DNA from: Planobispora rosea
GTDB taxonomy: Bacteria; Actinomycetota; Actinomycetes; Streptosporangiales; Streptosporangiaceae
DNA length: 64,000 nt
Direction: 5' to 3'
Assembly (NCBI RefSeq): GCF_014648175.1
Contig: NZ_BMQP01000045.1
Location: 1 to 64,000, forward strand
This document shows positions 43,657 through 52,329 of this stretch, piece after piece. Position 1 is the stretch's first letter. Each line of letters opens with the position of its first letter. The notes under the pieces were generated by a model. That model was not told the origin of the DNA, did not search any database, and saw only the letters and a list, made by a program, of their open reading frames with translations. A program made the translations under genes and the position numbers.

Positions 43657-46278
43657 CTACCAAGGACTGCAGTCGGCAGGAGGCCGAGGGTCAGGAGGTA
43701 AGCCCAGATCCGCCAGTACCGCGAGTGCCTCGGAAAACGGCCTCAGGAGAGGATCGTGCGAGACCGGCCGGACGCCGTCGAAGCTCCTCTGGGCGGTGAG
43801 GCTGCGTGGATCACGAAGACCGGTGAGCCGGTAGTGGCGCCACAGAGTACGTGGGCCGGCGTCGATGGTGAACAGGTCCGGTCGACGCCACATGACCAGC
43901 GACCAGGTGCCATTGGAGGAGGTGGCCCAAGCCCCGACAAGGCTAGAAGCCTGGGCCGCTGCGACCGCCTGGAGCGCGACAAGACGCGCGTTGCCGAAGG
44001 CGCCGGTGACGTGCAGCAGGCGTTCTCCATGCCGGTGTACCTTGTGGCGCTGCTCTGCGAGCGTGCGCAGAGCGCCGGTGAGAGGGTCGGCCTGGACGAT
44101 CTCAGCGGCGAGACTCTGGATCGCGTACGGACTTAGCTCCGGGCCGAATGCGTCCTGCAGCAATTCGCTGTACTGCTCGATGTACTCCGGTTCGGCAGCG
44201 GGGAGAAGGTGATCCACCACAGCGGCGGCTCTGGTGAAGGCGACCGTGGTGGCGGTGCTGACATGGCGGGGAGCGTGAGCGCGAAGAACGGCGAGGCCGA
44301 CGGCTGCCAAGCTGGCCACCTGCGGTTCTACTTCGGTAGGCGGCGTATCGGCACCCAGTTCGCCTACGGCGTCCGCCAGGAGGTCGAGCCAGGCGTGGTC
44401 GTCGTGATCCCAGGCGCCGGCCGCTGCCGTCCAAAGCAGGAGCCTGGTGACGAGCATCCGCTCTGGCAGCTCCAGCGTCGGCGCGACCCGTGTGAGCCGG
44501 TCGGCCCAGCGCTGGTAGCGGCGACGTGTTGCGGCATCGCGTGTACGCAGGTCGGGAGGGGCCGTGACGGTGGCGGGCTGATCGGTCACGGTTTCGGGGT
44601 CGTCGTTGTCGAGCCCGGCGTCGACGTCGTTCGCGAACTGCTCCTCCCAGGGCACCGGCGGCACCTCCTCGTAGGTGCCTTCCTGCTCGGCTGCGAGAGA
44701 GGGCAGGCCGAGGGCGAAACGCAGCAGTGGCGTTCCAAGGCGGCCAGCGCATTTGTCTAGGTAAGCTGTCCACCCGCCGCCGAACAGATTGGAGGCGCCC
44801 TCGACTCCCGTGGTCGTGGTCGACGCCGCGGCTGGCGCCGGCAGGGTGGAGGGCCGGGTCAGCGAGGTGGCGAGAGTGTTGAGGTCAGCGAGGAACTTGT
44901 CGGCCAGGCGCTCGTTGGTGAAGAGCTGGCCGGGCTGGGTCGTGGGGGCGGGGGCACGCGTGAGGCCCTGTCGGGCCTGTGCGCGGGGAAGATCGACGGC
45001 GAAGACGACGTTGCTGTGACGCACCTGGCCGTCCACGGTGGTGACCAGTCGGACTCGGCTGCCGCCGTCAGTGGGTTGGGTGACCAGTACCTCTGTGAGG
45101 CCGGCGGACACCTCGCCGGCGCGTTCCCACGTCTCGGGCGGGGCCGTGGCGGCGGACAGTTCCAGGTATCCGCCTGTGCGCAGCGTGCGCGTGAACATGA
45201 CGTGCAGGCCCCGTTCGGTCCGGGTGGCTCCGAGTAGAAGTGGCGCTCTTCGCTCGGGCCGCGAGCGGATCGAGAATTTCAGGGAATGCAGATCAGCAGG
45301 GGGAACGATTGCCCCTGCGGGCATGCGTGAGGCCTCGATCGGTGTGATGAGACCGAGTTCGCAATTGCCGCCGTTTTCCAGGGACGTGGACAGTGCGGCG
45401 GCCGACAGATTAGGGCTGCCGGTGAGCGCGTACCGGCGGCCCTCGACGACCCATTCGATGAGCTTGCCGTGCCGGTAGCGGGGTTCGGCATCGAGGCGGA
45501 CGTCGGCATCGAGTTCGGTGACAAGGTCGGCGAGCGCGCGGCCATCGAGTTCGGTGCGGCCGGGTTGGAAGCTAACGACCAGCTGACGCGGCCTCATACG
45601 CTCAACCAGACGGCGCAAGGTGACAGCACCAGGATCATGGAACGGCGCGCACACCGCGAGTTCCTCAACCGGGCCTTTAGGGAGCTGTTCGATGATGGGC
45701 CGCTGGCTGGACGACATCAGCCGGAGGTCCGGATGCACGACCTCGGCTCGCTCCTGCAATGCCGCAAGACCATCGGCGACTCGGCGGAGCGCATCTGGCA
45801 CGCCCACGGAGAACCGGACTCGGTCCGGCAACCCGGACAGCCACGTCGCGAGATCACCGAACAGGCCGGGGACGTGGCTCTGGTCGGCTCGTAACACGGT
45901 CCACAGTTCCGCGTTGGCCTGCCAGCCTGCGAGTGTGACATTGCCGGAGCCGATGGCGACGGTGGCCCGCTTGGGGCCCACCAGTACCATCAGCTTGGGA
46001 TGGAAGGCTCCATCACAAACGGCCTGGCCGGGCAAGTAGACACGTCCGGCGCGGCGCACGGCACGCGGGTCGATCACGCTCATCGCAGCGTCGCCGACCA
46101 GACTCACCCGCGCCCCGCACATCTGGGTGATGCCCAGCACGACCGTTTCGAAGAAGCCGAGATCGGTGGTGAAGCTGAGGAACAGAGCCTCCTCAGCCTG
46201 CCGGTCCCCATGCCGCTCCTCCTCCATCAGCAACGTCAGCGGGGAGGAGAGCTCCAGGTTTATCGGTGGCTCAGTCAA
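43657..46278 (-). CDS. Phospholipase D-like nuclease family protein, 873 aa
   Basis: The N-terminal third is a two-HKD PLD-fold enzyme: FHPKLMVLVG (H93, K95) with IGSGNVT (N113), and YRHGKLIEWV (H270, K272) with TGSPNLS (N290). The Asp usual in full HKD motifs is replaced, as in many PLD-type nucleases. The remaining 550 residues are unfamiliar, with acidic linkers (DVDAGLDNDDPETVTDQP) and helical segments. PLD nucleases of this kind act in DISARM and other defence systems by cutting DNA. The ATG at 46278 overlaps the stop of the upstream unknown gene by 8 bp, so the two are a coupled pair. Confidence 0.75.
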   Translation of the reverse strand: MTEPPINLELSSPLTLLMEEERHGDRQAEEALFLSFTTDLGFFETVVLGITQMCGARVSLVGDAAMSVIDPRAVRRAGRVYLPGQAVCDGAFHPKLMVLVGPKRATVAIGSGNVTLAGWQANAELWTVLRADQSHVPGLFGDLATWLSGLPDRVRFSVGVPDALRRVADGLAALQERAEVVHPDLRLMSSSQRPIIEQLPKGPVEELAVCAPFHDPGAVTLRRLVERMRPRQLVVSFQPGRTELDGRALADLVTELDADVRLDAEPRYRHGKLIEWVVEGRRYALTGSPNLSAAALSTSLENGGNCELGLITPIEASRMPAGAIVPPADLHSLKFSIRSRPERRAPLLLGATRTERGLHVMFTRTLRTGGYLELSAATAPPETWERAGEVSAGLTEVLVTQPTDGGSRVRLVTTVDGQVRHSNVVFAVDLPRAQARQGLTRAPAPTTQPGQLFTNERLADKFLADLNTLATSLTRPSTLPAPAAASTTTTGVEGASNLFGGGWTAYLDKCAGRLGTPLLRFALGLPSLAAEQEGTYEEVPPVPWEEQFANDVDAGLDNDDPETVTDQPATVTAPPDLRTRDAATRRRYQRWADRLTRVAPTLELPERMLVTRLLLWTAAAGAWDHDDHAWLDLLADAVGELGADTPPTEVEPQVASLAAVGLAVLRAHAPRHVSTATTVAFTRAAAVVDHLLPAAEPEYIEQYSELLQDAFGPELSPYAIQSLAAEIVQADPLTGALRTLAEQRHKVHRHGERLLHVTGAFGNARLVALQAVAAAQASSLVGAWATSSNGTWSLVMWRRPDLFTIDAGPRTLWRHYRLTGLRDPRSLTAQRSFDGVRPVSHDPLLRPFSEALAVLADLGLPPDPRPPADCSPW

Positions 46279-47743
46279 GGAGCACCTGCCCGGCAGCGGT
46301 CACTCGCCAGGTCCCGCCGGTCAGTTCGAGCACCCCAGCGCCGGCCAACACAGAGGTGAGCTGTGCCAGCCGCAGTCCCACGTCACCTCGTCCTTCCTTG
46401 CTGGTCCGGTAGAGGAGTCCGTCACGTTCGTGCAGCCGGGTGGGCAGCCATAAGGTTCCGTTCGGCCGGCGGCGGGCCTTCGACAACGCCACGCGGCGGG
46501 CGCGGGTCAGCAGATCGTAGGTGAGCCCCCGAACGAAATCACGCGGCGAGCCAGACCAGGACTCGGCCAGCCGCCATGCCATCCACTCAGGGCCGAGTTC
46601 GACGCCGCGTTGCCCGAGGAAGGCGTCGCGTACTCGGCCGGACAGTTCCTTAACTCGCCGGGTATTGACGATTAGCACTGCCAACTCGCGTACCGGGACG
46701 GGGAGGTCGCTCATTCGCAGCTGTTCCTCTGCTGGGGCGGGGGCACCGGTCGGAGTGACGGTGGAGGGCAGCCCATCCATGAATGTGGCCATGGTTCCGT
46801 CCGGCATGCTGTCGGCGAACCGTTCGGCGAGGTCGTCGGCGGGCATCAGGCCGACGACCTCGGACACGAGCCACGACCACAGTCGCCGCCAAGCGCCCAC
46901 TGCGTAGTTGCGTAGCACCACTCCACGCCAGGCCGGCGCCGTGTCCAACGAGGCGGTGACGGGGTCACTGGTCAGGAAGTCTCCGTACGCGATCACTGGC
47001 CTGACGTGGTTAGTGACGTCGCCGATCTCATGCGTCTGCATCACCCGGGCGAGCAGTCGAATGGTGCTTCGCCGGCTCAGCGCGGTGGTCTGGGCGGACT
47101 GGTCGTCGGGCTGGCAGAGTAGCCTCGCGAGCCACGCGCCGTCGGCCGCTCGGCCGCCACCACACACGCAAAGGTGCGGGTGGTTCCGTAGCTCGTCCAC
47201 GCTGAGTTGCCGACGGGCCGCCAACTCAAGGATGCCGTCTAACCCGGCGATCACCTGCTCGGCCGCGCACGCGGGACCTGGGACCGGCATGCTCGCGGAT
47301 GAGAGGATTCCGAGGGAGGTCTCCGAGGCCTCGTACGGTTTCCAAAAGCCCCACGCGTTGCGTACGTAGCCGCCCTTGACGGGCTGCGCGGCCTCGGCCA
47401 TGACCACCTCGCCGCTCTGTAGCCGAGCTGCGAGAGCATCGAGGCCGTGCGCCCGCGGCAGTCCGATCTCGCCGTGATCATGCGCGTACGACACCGCTGC
47501 CATGACGACCTCACAACGGCGCAGCAGGTCCTGCGCCTGCTGGGGGGACAGACGGCGGCGCTCCGCCTCTATGGCGACGAGGGCGTGCAGACTGTAGTAG
47601 CGGGCGTGCGGCGTCACCGTCGTCACACCTGGCACCAGCAGGTCAGCCATCCGCATCACATGCCGCTCGACCGACAGCGGATACCTGCCCGCGGCGACGT
47701 CGAGTCCGCTGGCGCTCCAGCCGGGGCCCTGCACCATGTGCAT
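46271..47743 (-). CDS. Unknown protein coupled to PLD gene, 490 aa
   Basis: I do not recognise this family. The start MHMVQGPGWSASGLDV at 47743 was chosen because AGGAG lies 7 nt upstream; longer versions are implausible. Features include HARYYSLHALVAIEAERR (helix), a CVCGGGRAADG glycine/cysteine segment, and a C-terminal winged-helix-like end (LAQLTSVLAGAGVLELTGGTWRVTAAGQVLL) that might bind nucleic acid. It overlaps the PLD gene by 8 bp and precedes it, so the two products probably work together, perhaps as sensor and nuclease. Confidence 0.6.
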   Translation of the reverse strand: MHMVQGPGWSASGLDVAAGRYPLSVERHVMRMADLLVPGVTTVTPHARYYSLHALVAIEAERRRLSPQQAQDLLRRCEVVMAAVSYAHDHGEIGLPRAHGLDALAARLQSGEVVMAEAAQPVKGGYVRNAWGFWKPYEASETSLGILSSASMPVPGPACAAEQVIAGLDGILELAARRQLSVDELRNHPHLCVCGGGRAADGAWLARLLCQPDDQSAQTTALSRRSTIRLLARVMQTHEIGDVTNHVRPVIAYGDFLTSDPVTASLDTAPAWRGVVLRNYAVGAWRRLWSWLVSEVVGLMPADDLAERFADSMPDGTMATFMDGLPSTVTPTGAPAPAEEQLRMSDLPVPVRELAVLIVNTRRVKELSGRVRDAFLGQRGVELGPEWMAWRLAESWSGSPRDFVRGLTYDLLTRARRVALSKARRRPNGTLWLPTRLHERDGLLYRTSKEGRGDVGLRLAQLTSVLAGAGVLELTGGTWRVTAAGQVLLD

Positions 47744-48174
47744 CGACGTCTCCTGGATCCTGGGCGTCATAAACGCCGACACTACCGAGCATGTCCGCTT
47801 GATGAAGCAGATAGTGATGAGAATGTCACCCAGAGAGATGGTGTGCGGATGTGCATCTGGCCGCTGATCGACTTGATTGAGACATGAGGGAACCGTGGCA
47901 TCCTTCTCCTGGATGTACGGGCCGCAGTAGGCGAGCATGCCGCGTTCACGCTAGGACTTCACGGCGAGGGCGTCGAGTTGACGGCGAAAATGGACGGGCG
48001 TGAGAAAATCCACACTCGTCCGGGTGTCGTGCTCCTCGGCATGGCCGAGGTCTTGGGCTTCGGCGATCCGGAGATCGGGTGCGTGCTTCTGGACAACTTT
48101 GACCGTCCGCACCCGTAAATCTGCGCAGCAGTCGGGTGGTCGTGTAGTGCGACTGTGCTGCTGGAGTCGGCCGA
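47744..48174. other. Gap with a possible coding remnant
   Basis: A minus-strand frame ending at 47951 contains a protein-like tail (VVQKHAPDLRIAEAQDLGHA) but no credible start or family. It may be the remnant of a gene interrupted by rearrangement. Upstream of 47800 the sequence is less GC-rich and is probably the promoter of the PLD pair. Confidence 0.35.
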
Positions 48175-48615
48175 CTACCTGCGTGGCCGGAGTTCTTTCT
48201 GTTCGCGGACTTCGGTGATCTGCTCGCTGCCCACGCTGTAGGTGACGACTCCACGCCAGACCTTCCGGGCGGGATCCTTGTGCCACTCCAGCAGGAGGCC
48301 CGGCAGCCACGTCGACTCACCGCGGATCCAGCAAGGCTTGGCGTTCGCGGGCACGAAGTTGGGAAAGCATGGAATGCACGCTCCGCGTCCCTCAGCCTGT
48401 GCCTGGCGGAGGGGGACCGGCCTCGGCTCGTGAATCTGTTGTCCGAAACGCGCAGCTTTACGCTGGCCTTCGAGAAGGGCCTCGCAGGAAGCGGACCGGT
48501 GAAAGACCGAGCCGCCCTTGGATGTGTACACCGTATTTGACAACCCTGGTGGAACGGGTGCGCAATCGGCGCATTGACCCAAGACCAACTCATGTATGCA
48601 GCGTTCTTCGGCCAT
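48175..48615 (-). CDS. Hypothetical Cys/His-rich protein, 146 aa
   Basis: The product starts MAEERCIHELVLGQCADC, a compact Cys/His cluster likely to bind zinc. It continues with VFHRSASCEALLEGQRKA and a second ACIPCFP cluster, then a beta-rich C terminus (LEWHKDPARKVWRGVVTY). Pairs of such clusters are known in small actinomycete proteins near restriction genes, but I cannot name a family. A longer version from 48642 is possible; 48615 has GGAG upstream, though at a long distance. It is the last gene before the right end of element 1. Confidence 0.6.
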   Translation of the reverse strand: MAEERCIHELVLGQCADCAPVPPGLSNTVYTSKGGSVFHRSASCEALLEGQRKAARFGQQIHEPRPVPLRQAQAEGRGACIPCFPNFVPANAKPCWIRGESTWLPGLLLEWHKDPARKVWRGVVTYSVGSEQITEVREQKELRPRR

Positions 48616-48737
48616 ATCAACGATGATCTCCCGTGTGATCATCTTTGGCAACGGAAAATCGCTGCTGTGAAGCATATGAAAATCGCAGGGAGTGCTGGAT
48701 GTGGCCCGGTGCGGTCACTGCGCGGCCACGTTCGTGA

Positions 48738-48775
48738 TGGGCACGTGGTGGGCACGGACGGGTGTCCGTGCCCAC
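48738..48775. repeat. Arm-type repeats and hairpin, right end of element 1
   Basis: TGGGCAC occurs at 48738 and 48749 with an 11-bp period, matching the pair at the left end. GTGGGCACGGAC (48748-48759) and GTCCGTGCCCAC (48764-48775) form a perfect 12-bp stem with loop GGGT. It may serve both as integrase or excisionase arm site and as transcription terminator. Confidence 0.5.
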
Positions 48776-48874
48776 GTACGAACCGTCAGTAGCCGTCACC
48801 GACAACCGCCGCTGACGTGCGGAAACGGCCCCGTCCGGCACCGCCGGTCATGGGCCGTCACGGGGCGAGGCACG

Positions 48875-48920
48875 CTCATAATCCCTTGGTCGCGGGTTCG
48901 AGTCCCGCCCGCCCTACCCC
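48875..48920. repeat. Attachment site copy 2, junction of elements 1 and 2
   Basis: An exact 46-bp copy of the 3' part of tRNA-Ile2 (T arm and acceptor 3' strand). The 5' half of the tRNA is absent, so this is not a tRNA gene. It is the right end of element 1 and the left end of element 2. Confidence 0.88.
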
Positions 48921-49049
48921 TGCCAGCCTCTACAAGAGTGCCCCTGACCTGCGTGTTTGCACCCTGAAGATCTCTCGCCGTATCCGGCGGTGTACGGCTG
49001 TCGCCGGGCCATTGCGGCTTGCTCTTCCCAATGCCTTCCCGCAGGATCA

Positions 49050-49230
49050 TGCCTTTTGAGTGCCTTGGGAATCCGGCGTCGGGCGGCCTCGTCCTAACCT
49101 ACGATGCACTTGGCGTAGATCCGTAGGAGGACGTTCATGCTGCGGCCGGCCCACTGGACAACTCTGGGGCGTGGAGGCCTCAGAGTTGTGTCAGGCCGAC
49201 ACACAGGCGTGTTGGAAGTCGTAGACCTTC
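49050..49230 (-). pseudogene. Decayed 3' end of a second integrase
   Basis: Reading leftward, the sequence gives YDFQHACVSA, a stop, then after a frameshift MNVLLRIYAKCIVG, another stop, and DEAARRRIPKALK. This aligns with the last 58 residues of the intact integrase next door (YDLRHACVST ... VDVLLRIYAKCIVG ... DETARRRISEALK), including the catalytic Tyr. The rest of the gene is gone; the CRISPR array begins where it breaks off. It is a remnant of an earlier related element at the same tRNA. Confidence 0.8.
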
Positions 49231-49275
49231 CCTCGGAAACTTCAAGTGTGATTGTGAAATAGCAGGTCGGGAAGT

Positions 49276-49607
49276 GTCCTCCCCACGCCCGTGGGGGTGA
49301 GCCGCAGCGGGACAGCTCGGCGGTGGCGGTGTGCAGGTCCTCCCCACGCCCGTGGGGGTGAGCCGATGAGCCACTCCAGCGTCAGGTCGGGGGCGGGGTC
49401 CTCCCCACGCCCGTGGGGGTGAGCCGAGCACCACGACGACGCCCCCCAGGCGCCCGAGTCCTCCCCACGCCCGTGGGGGTGAGCCGTTCGACGGGCCGCT
49501 GCGGGTTCTACTGTTCGGGTCCTCCCCACGCCCGTGGGGGTGAGCCGACCCTCAAGCACGGCTGGGGCGTGGCCAAGACGTCCTCCCCACACCTGTGGGG
49601 TGAACCG
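49276..49607 (+). CRISPR. Type I-E-like CRISPR array, 6 repeats, no cas genes
   Basis: Five 29-nt repeats starting GTCCTCCCC and ending GTGAGCCG lie at 49276, 49337, 49398, 49458 and 49519, plus a degenerate terminal repeat at 49580-49607 (CACACCTGTGGGG core). Spacers are 32 nt, except one of 31. The repeat form is that of actinobacterial type I-E systems. The degraded last repeat places the leader on the left, where an AT-richer stretch (49240-49262) is found. No cas gene exists in the window, so processing would need chromosomal Cas proteins. It sits between the integrase remnant and the intact integrase. Confidence 0.93.
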
Positions 49608-49698
49608 AATCGAATCAGGACAGCGTAACCCTGAGACGCTTTCGCTGTGTTCGGCTGTCGTCGATCTCCTGCGGTTTTCCCCAATGTCTCTCACAGGA

Positions 49699-51111
49699 TT
49701 ACGTCTCCTTGAGCGCTTCGGAGATCCGGCGCCGGGCGGTCTCATCCTGGCCCACGATGCATTTGGCGTAGATCCGTAGAAGGACGTCCACGCTGTGCCC
49801 CGCCCACTGGGCGACCTGGGGCGCGGGAACCCCGGCGTTGAGCCAGGTCGACACGCAGGCGTGCCGGAGGTCGTAGATCCGCCTGGCCAGAGGCAAGGCG
49901 ACCTCCTGGGGGGTGAGGGCCTGCTCGCGCGCCGCTGCCCACGCCCGCCGATAGGTGATGGCGGGCAGATCCCCACCCTTGACCCCGTAGAACAGTCGAC
50001 CGTCGGGGTCATCGCCGAACTCGGCGAGGTGCGCACGGAGAATCCTGGTCAGCTCCGGTGGGCACGGTACGGAACGCGCCTGCCCGTCGGCACGGTGCTT
50101 GAGGGAACGCACCTCGCGCAGTGCGCCATCGTCGGTCCATTCGCGGCCGGCGAAGGGCGCGGCCTCGGAGAAGATGAGCTCTCCCCAGTCATCTGCGGGT
50201 TCCTCCATCTGTCCCGTCTCCGGGTTCTGGATCAGGGGCGGAATCGTGACGTTGTGAACCCGGAGGTGGACGGCTTCCTCGGGGCGCAGCCCGGCGTAGT
50301 ACATGATCGCGAAGAACGCCTTGAGCCGCTTGCCGCTCGGTCTCCGCGCCTCCACGGCGGCCAGCAGCGCCCGCGCCTGGGCGTGGTTGACGACGCTGCG
50401 GCGGTCCACCTCGGTGGCGGTCCTGGGCCGTTTCCACTTCAGGGCCTTGATCGGATTGTGGGAAAGGATCTTGAGCTCCACGGCGTAGTCCAACGCGGTC
50501 TGCAAGATGGTCTTGTTCCGCAGCACGGTGCTGGTGGCGGCGCGCTTGCCGTCCAGCCGGGAGGTGGCGACGGCCAGCAACTCCCGGACGGCCGACGGAT
50601 CGGCGAGCGCAGACAGGGGCTTGGTGTTGGCCGCCAGCCAGCGCAGCACGGCGGCCGCATCCTCAGGTGCGCTATCCCGCTGCCGGGTGTTGAAGGCCCA
50701 GCGCTTGAGTGCTCTTCGTACGTCCTGGTCCGCGGGTCTGCCACGCCCATCGATGATCATCGCGGGAGTGGCTGCAGTCAGCGCCCGCGCGATGTCCTGG
50801 CGGTAGTTCGCCGATGAGGCGCTCCATTTCATATCCACGAACGTGCACGCGAAGGCATACCAGCTCATCTCCGGCATGTCGATCCGCTGCCAGGAGAGGG
50901 GCTCGCCGGTCAGCAGGCTGAACGGCTCACCGGTCCGCGCGGCCGTCAGTAGCGCGCTGCGGTAGGTGTCCGCCTGGGCCTGCCGGGGGAACGACTTCTT
51001 CCACGGCTTGCTGGCGGTCTGCCACAGCACCCGGTACGAGGTGACCTTGCCCTTCGCGTTCGTGCGCTTCTCGATTTTGTAGATGCGCACGTTATGGGTG
51101 ACGTCCCTCAT
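49699..51111 (-). CDS. int: Tyrosine recombinase integrase of element 2
   Basis: A 470-aa tyrosine recombinase, unrelated in detail to the element 1 integrase although it uses the same tRNA target. Catalytic residues: Arg in YYAGLRPEEAVHL, R416 in YDLRHACVS (with Tyr in place of the usual first His), H439 in AGHS and the nucleophile Y448 in RIYAKCI. The N-terminal arm-binding segment (KVTSYRVLWQTASKPWKKSF) and core-binding helices are typical of AICE integrases. The ATG at 51111 overlaps the xis stop by 4 bp. Transcription runs towards attachment copy 2. Confidence 0.92.
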   Translation of the reverse strand: MRDVTHNVRIYKIEKRTNAKGKVTSYRVLWQTASKPWKKSFPRQAQADTYRSALLTAARTGEPFSLLTGEPLSWQRIDMPEMSWYAFACTFVDMKWSASSANYRQDIARALTAATPAMIIDGRGRPADQDVRRALKRWAFNTRQRDSAPEDAAAVLRWLAANTKPLSALADPSAVRELLAVATSRLDGKRAATSTVLRNKTILQTALDYAVELKILSHNPIKALKWKRPRTATEVDRRSVVNHAQARALLAAVEARRPSGKRLKAFFAIMYYAGLRPEEAVHLRVHNVTIPPLIQNPETGQMEEPADDWGELIFSEAAPFAGREWTDDGALREVRSLKHRADGQARSVPCPPELTRILRAHLAEFGDDPDGRLFYGVKGGDLPAITYRRAWAAAREQALTPQEVALPLARRIYDLRHACVSTWLNAGVPAPQVAQWAGHSVDVLLRIYAKCIVGQDETARRRISEALKET

Positions 51112-51296
51112 CGGGCGTCGTCCTCCAGGCCGGCCAGCCAGCGGTCGAACTCGCTGCGGTAGATGCGCAGCTCCCCGTTGGGCAGCCGGAAGCACCTGGG
51201 CGCGCGACCCTTCTGGCGCCAGTCGTAGAACGTGGAGCGGGTGATCCGCAGCTCGGTGCAAATGTCGGCGACGGTGAGCTTCTCAGCCTTGGACAT
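51108..51296 (-). CDS. xis: Excisionase, HTH_17 type
   Basis: A 62-aa helix-turn-helix protein (LTVADICTELRITRSTFYDW, then GRAPRCFRLPNGELRIYRS forming the wing, and FDRWLAGLED). This is the standard AICE excisionase size and fold; it would bind near the attachment sites and direct the integrase towards excision. The ATG at 51296 lies inside the end of the rep-like gene (14-bp overlap) and the stop overlaps the integrase start, so rep-xis-int form one translationally coupled operon. Confidence 0.88.
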   Translation of the reverse strand: MSKAEKLTVADICTELRITRSTFYDWRQKGRAPRCFRLPNGELRIYRSEFDRWLAGLEDDAR

Positions 51297-52221
51297 GGCG
51301 GGACTCCTTGCGGTCTTCGATGACGGGGCGGGTTCGGTGATGCTCGGCCACGGCTTCCGGAGGGATGCCATGGCGGCACAGCGCGCATCCGGCCGAGTGG
51401 GAAGCGCCGTGCGGGCAGGTGGAGGTGAGGGCCTCGGCGACGCTGCGATCGGCCGGGCTGTACCGCAGTGGCGGGCGGCGCGGTGGAGCGGGCAGGTCGG
51501 CCAGGCGGGCGGCCAGGACGGCGTACGGATTGCGTACGCCCAGGACGTTGGCGCCGATATGGGCGGCCAGGGCGTCAGGGCTCCAGCCTGTGGCCAGCGC
51601 GGCCGTGACGGCCGGGGTCAGGCGCCGGATCTGAGCCGGGGACAGCGGCCAGGCCGATCCGAGCACTTCGATGAACCGCCGGATCGGCTCCTGCGGCTCT
51701 TCCGATCGTTCTGAGTGAGATTTCCCGCCGCCCGGACCTCGGCCCGTCACCGGACCGGTGCTCTTGAGCGTTCGCGCGGGAGGTGGTGGTTCCTGGTGGT
51801 TCTTTGGTGGATCGGGTGACAGCTGCGTCACCCCTCCCCGGACACCCGTGTCACCCCCTGCGGTCACCGGCGTCACCCCGGACAAGTTGTCCGGGGTGAC
51901 AAGTTGTCCGGGGTCAGCGCAGTTATCCACAGGCTGCGCGGGAGTGTCTGCGGGCGTACGGAGGATCAGCGTGTAGCCGTTGGTGCCGTGACGGCCGCCG
52001 CCACGGGTGACCTTCAGGTGCCCGGCGGCCTCCAGTTCGGCCAGGATCCGGCGGACGCTGCGCGGGCTGATGTTGGCCTTATTCGCGACGGCGGCCACCG
52101 CCGGCCAGCAGCCGGTGCCGTCGTCGCGCGAGCAGGCATCGGCCAGGGCGAGCAGGACCAGACGCTGGTTGCCGGAGGTGGGCGAGTGCTGCCACACCCA
52201 GTTCATGACCGCGATGCTCAC
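51283..52221 (-). CDS. HTH protein, likely replication initiator of element 2
   Basis: A 312-aa protein in the position occupied by rep in pSAM2-like elements, but not RepSA-, RepAM- or Prim-Pol-like. Residues 5-85 form a winged helix of the HTH_36 type (WQHSPTSGNQRLVLLALADAC ... NISPRSVRRILAELEAAGHL). A middle segment repeats the pattern QLVTPDNLSGVTPVTAGGDTG because the DNA there holds iterons. The C terminus is helical with a Cys/His cluster (STCPHGASHSAGCALCRHG), possibly zinc-binding. GTG at 52221 is chosen; TTG at 52263 and ATG at 52206 are alternatives. The initiator role is inferred from position and embedded iterons. Confidence 0.65.
   Translation of the reverse strand: MSIAVMNWVWQHSPTSGNQRLVLLALADACSRDDGTGCWPAVAAVANKANISPRSVRRILAELEAAGHLKVTRGGGRHGTNGYTLILRTPADTPAQPVDNCADPGQLVTPDNLSGVTPVTAGGDTGVRGGVTQLSPDPPKNHQEPPPPARTLKSTGPVTGRGPGGGKSHSERSEEPQEPIRRFIEVLGSAWPLSPAQIRRLTPAVTAALATGWSPDALAAHIGANVLGVRNPYAVLAARLADLPAPPRRPPLRYSPADRSVAEALTSTCPHGASHSAGCALCRHGIPPEAVAEHHRTRPVIEDRKESRHVQG
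51827..51939. other. Candidate replication origin: iterons and DnaA box inside rep
   Basis: GTCACCCC occurs at 51827, 51850 and 51872 (22-23 bp steps). A 25-bp palindrome centred at 51886 contains GGACAAGTTGTCC, and CAAGTTGTCCGGGGT occurs twice in tandem (51883 and 51900, 17-bp period). A perfect DnaA-box sequence TTATCCACA lies at 51923-51931 inside an inverted repeat GCGCAG/CTGCGC (51917-51939). All are within the rep-like gene, where some integrative elements and small plasmids keep their origin. Confidence 0.6.
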
Positions 52222-52329
52222 GGGTGGTGTCGACCTTCCCTGTGGTGCTGATGGAGTGCTCAAGTGGGAAGGGCGGGTTCATGGCGCCGGTCCGAGAGCG
52301 TTCCGGGCCGACGGGGGACGAGCCATCGG

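Noticed and set aside
48875..48920. Second tRNA-Ile gene
   Set aside because: Only the anticodon loop to 3' end is present; the 5' half does not match and cannot pair. It is an attachment duplicate, as is the copy at 63918-63963.
48796..49050. Minus-strand ORF containing GGTRTRDQGIM
   Set aside because: This peptide is the complement of the tRNA T arm and anticodon region; the same false ORF appears at 63740-63997. There is no ribosome binding site or homology.
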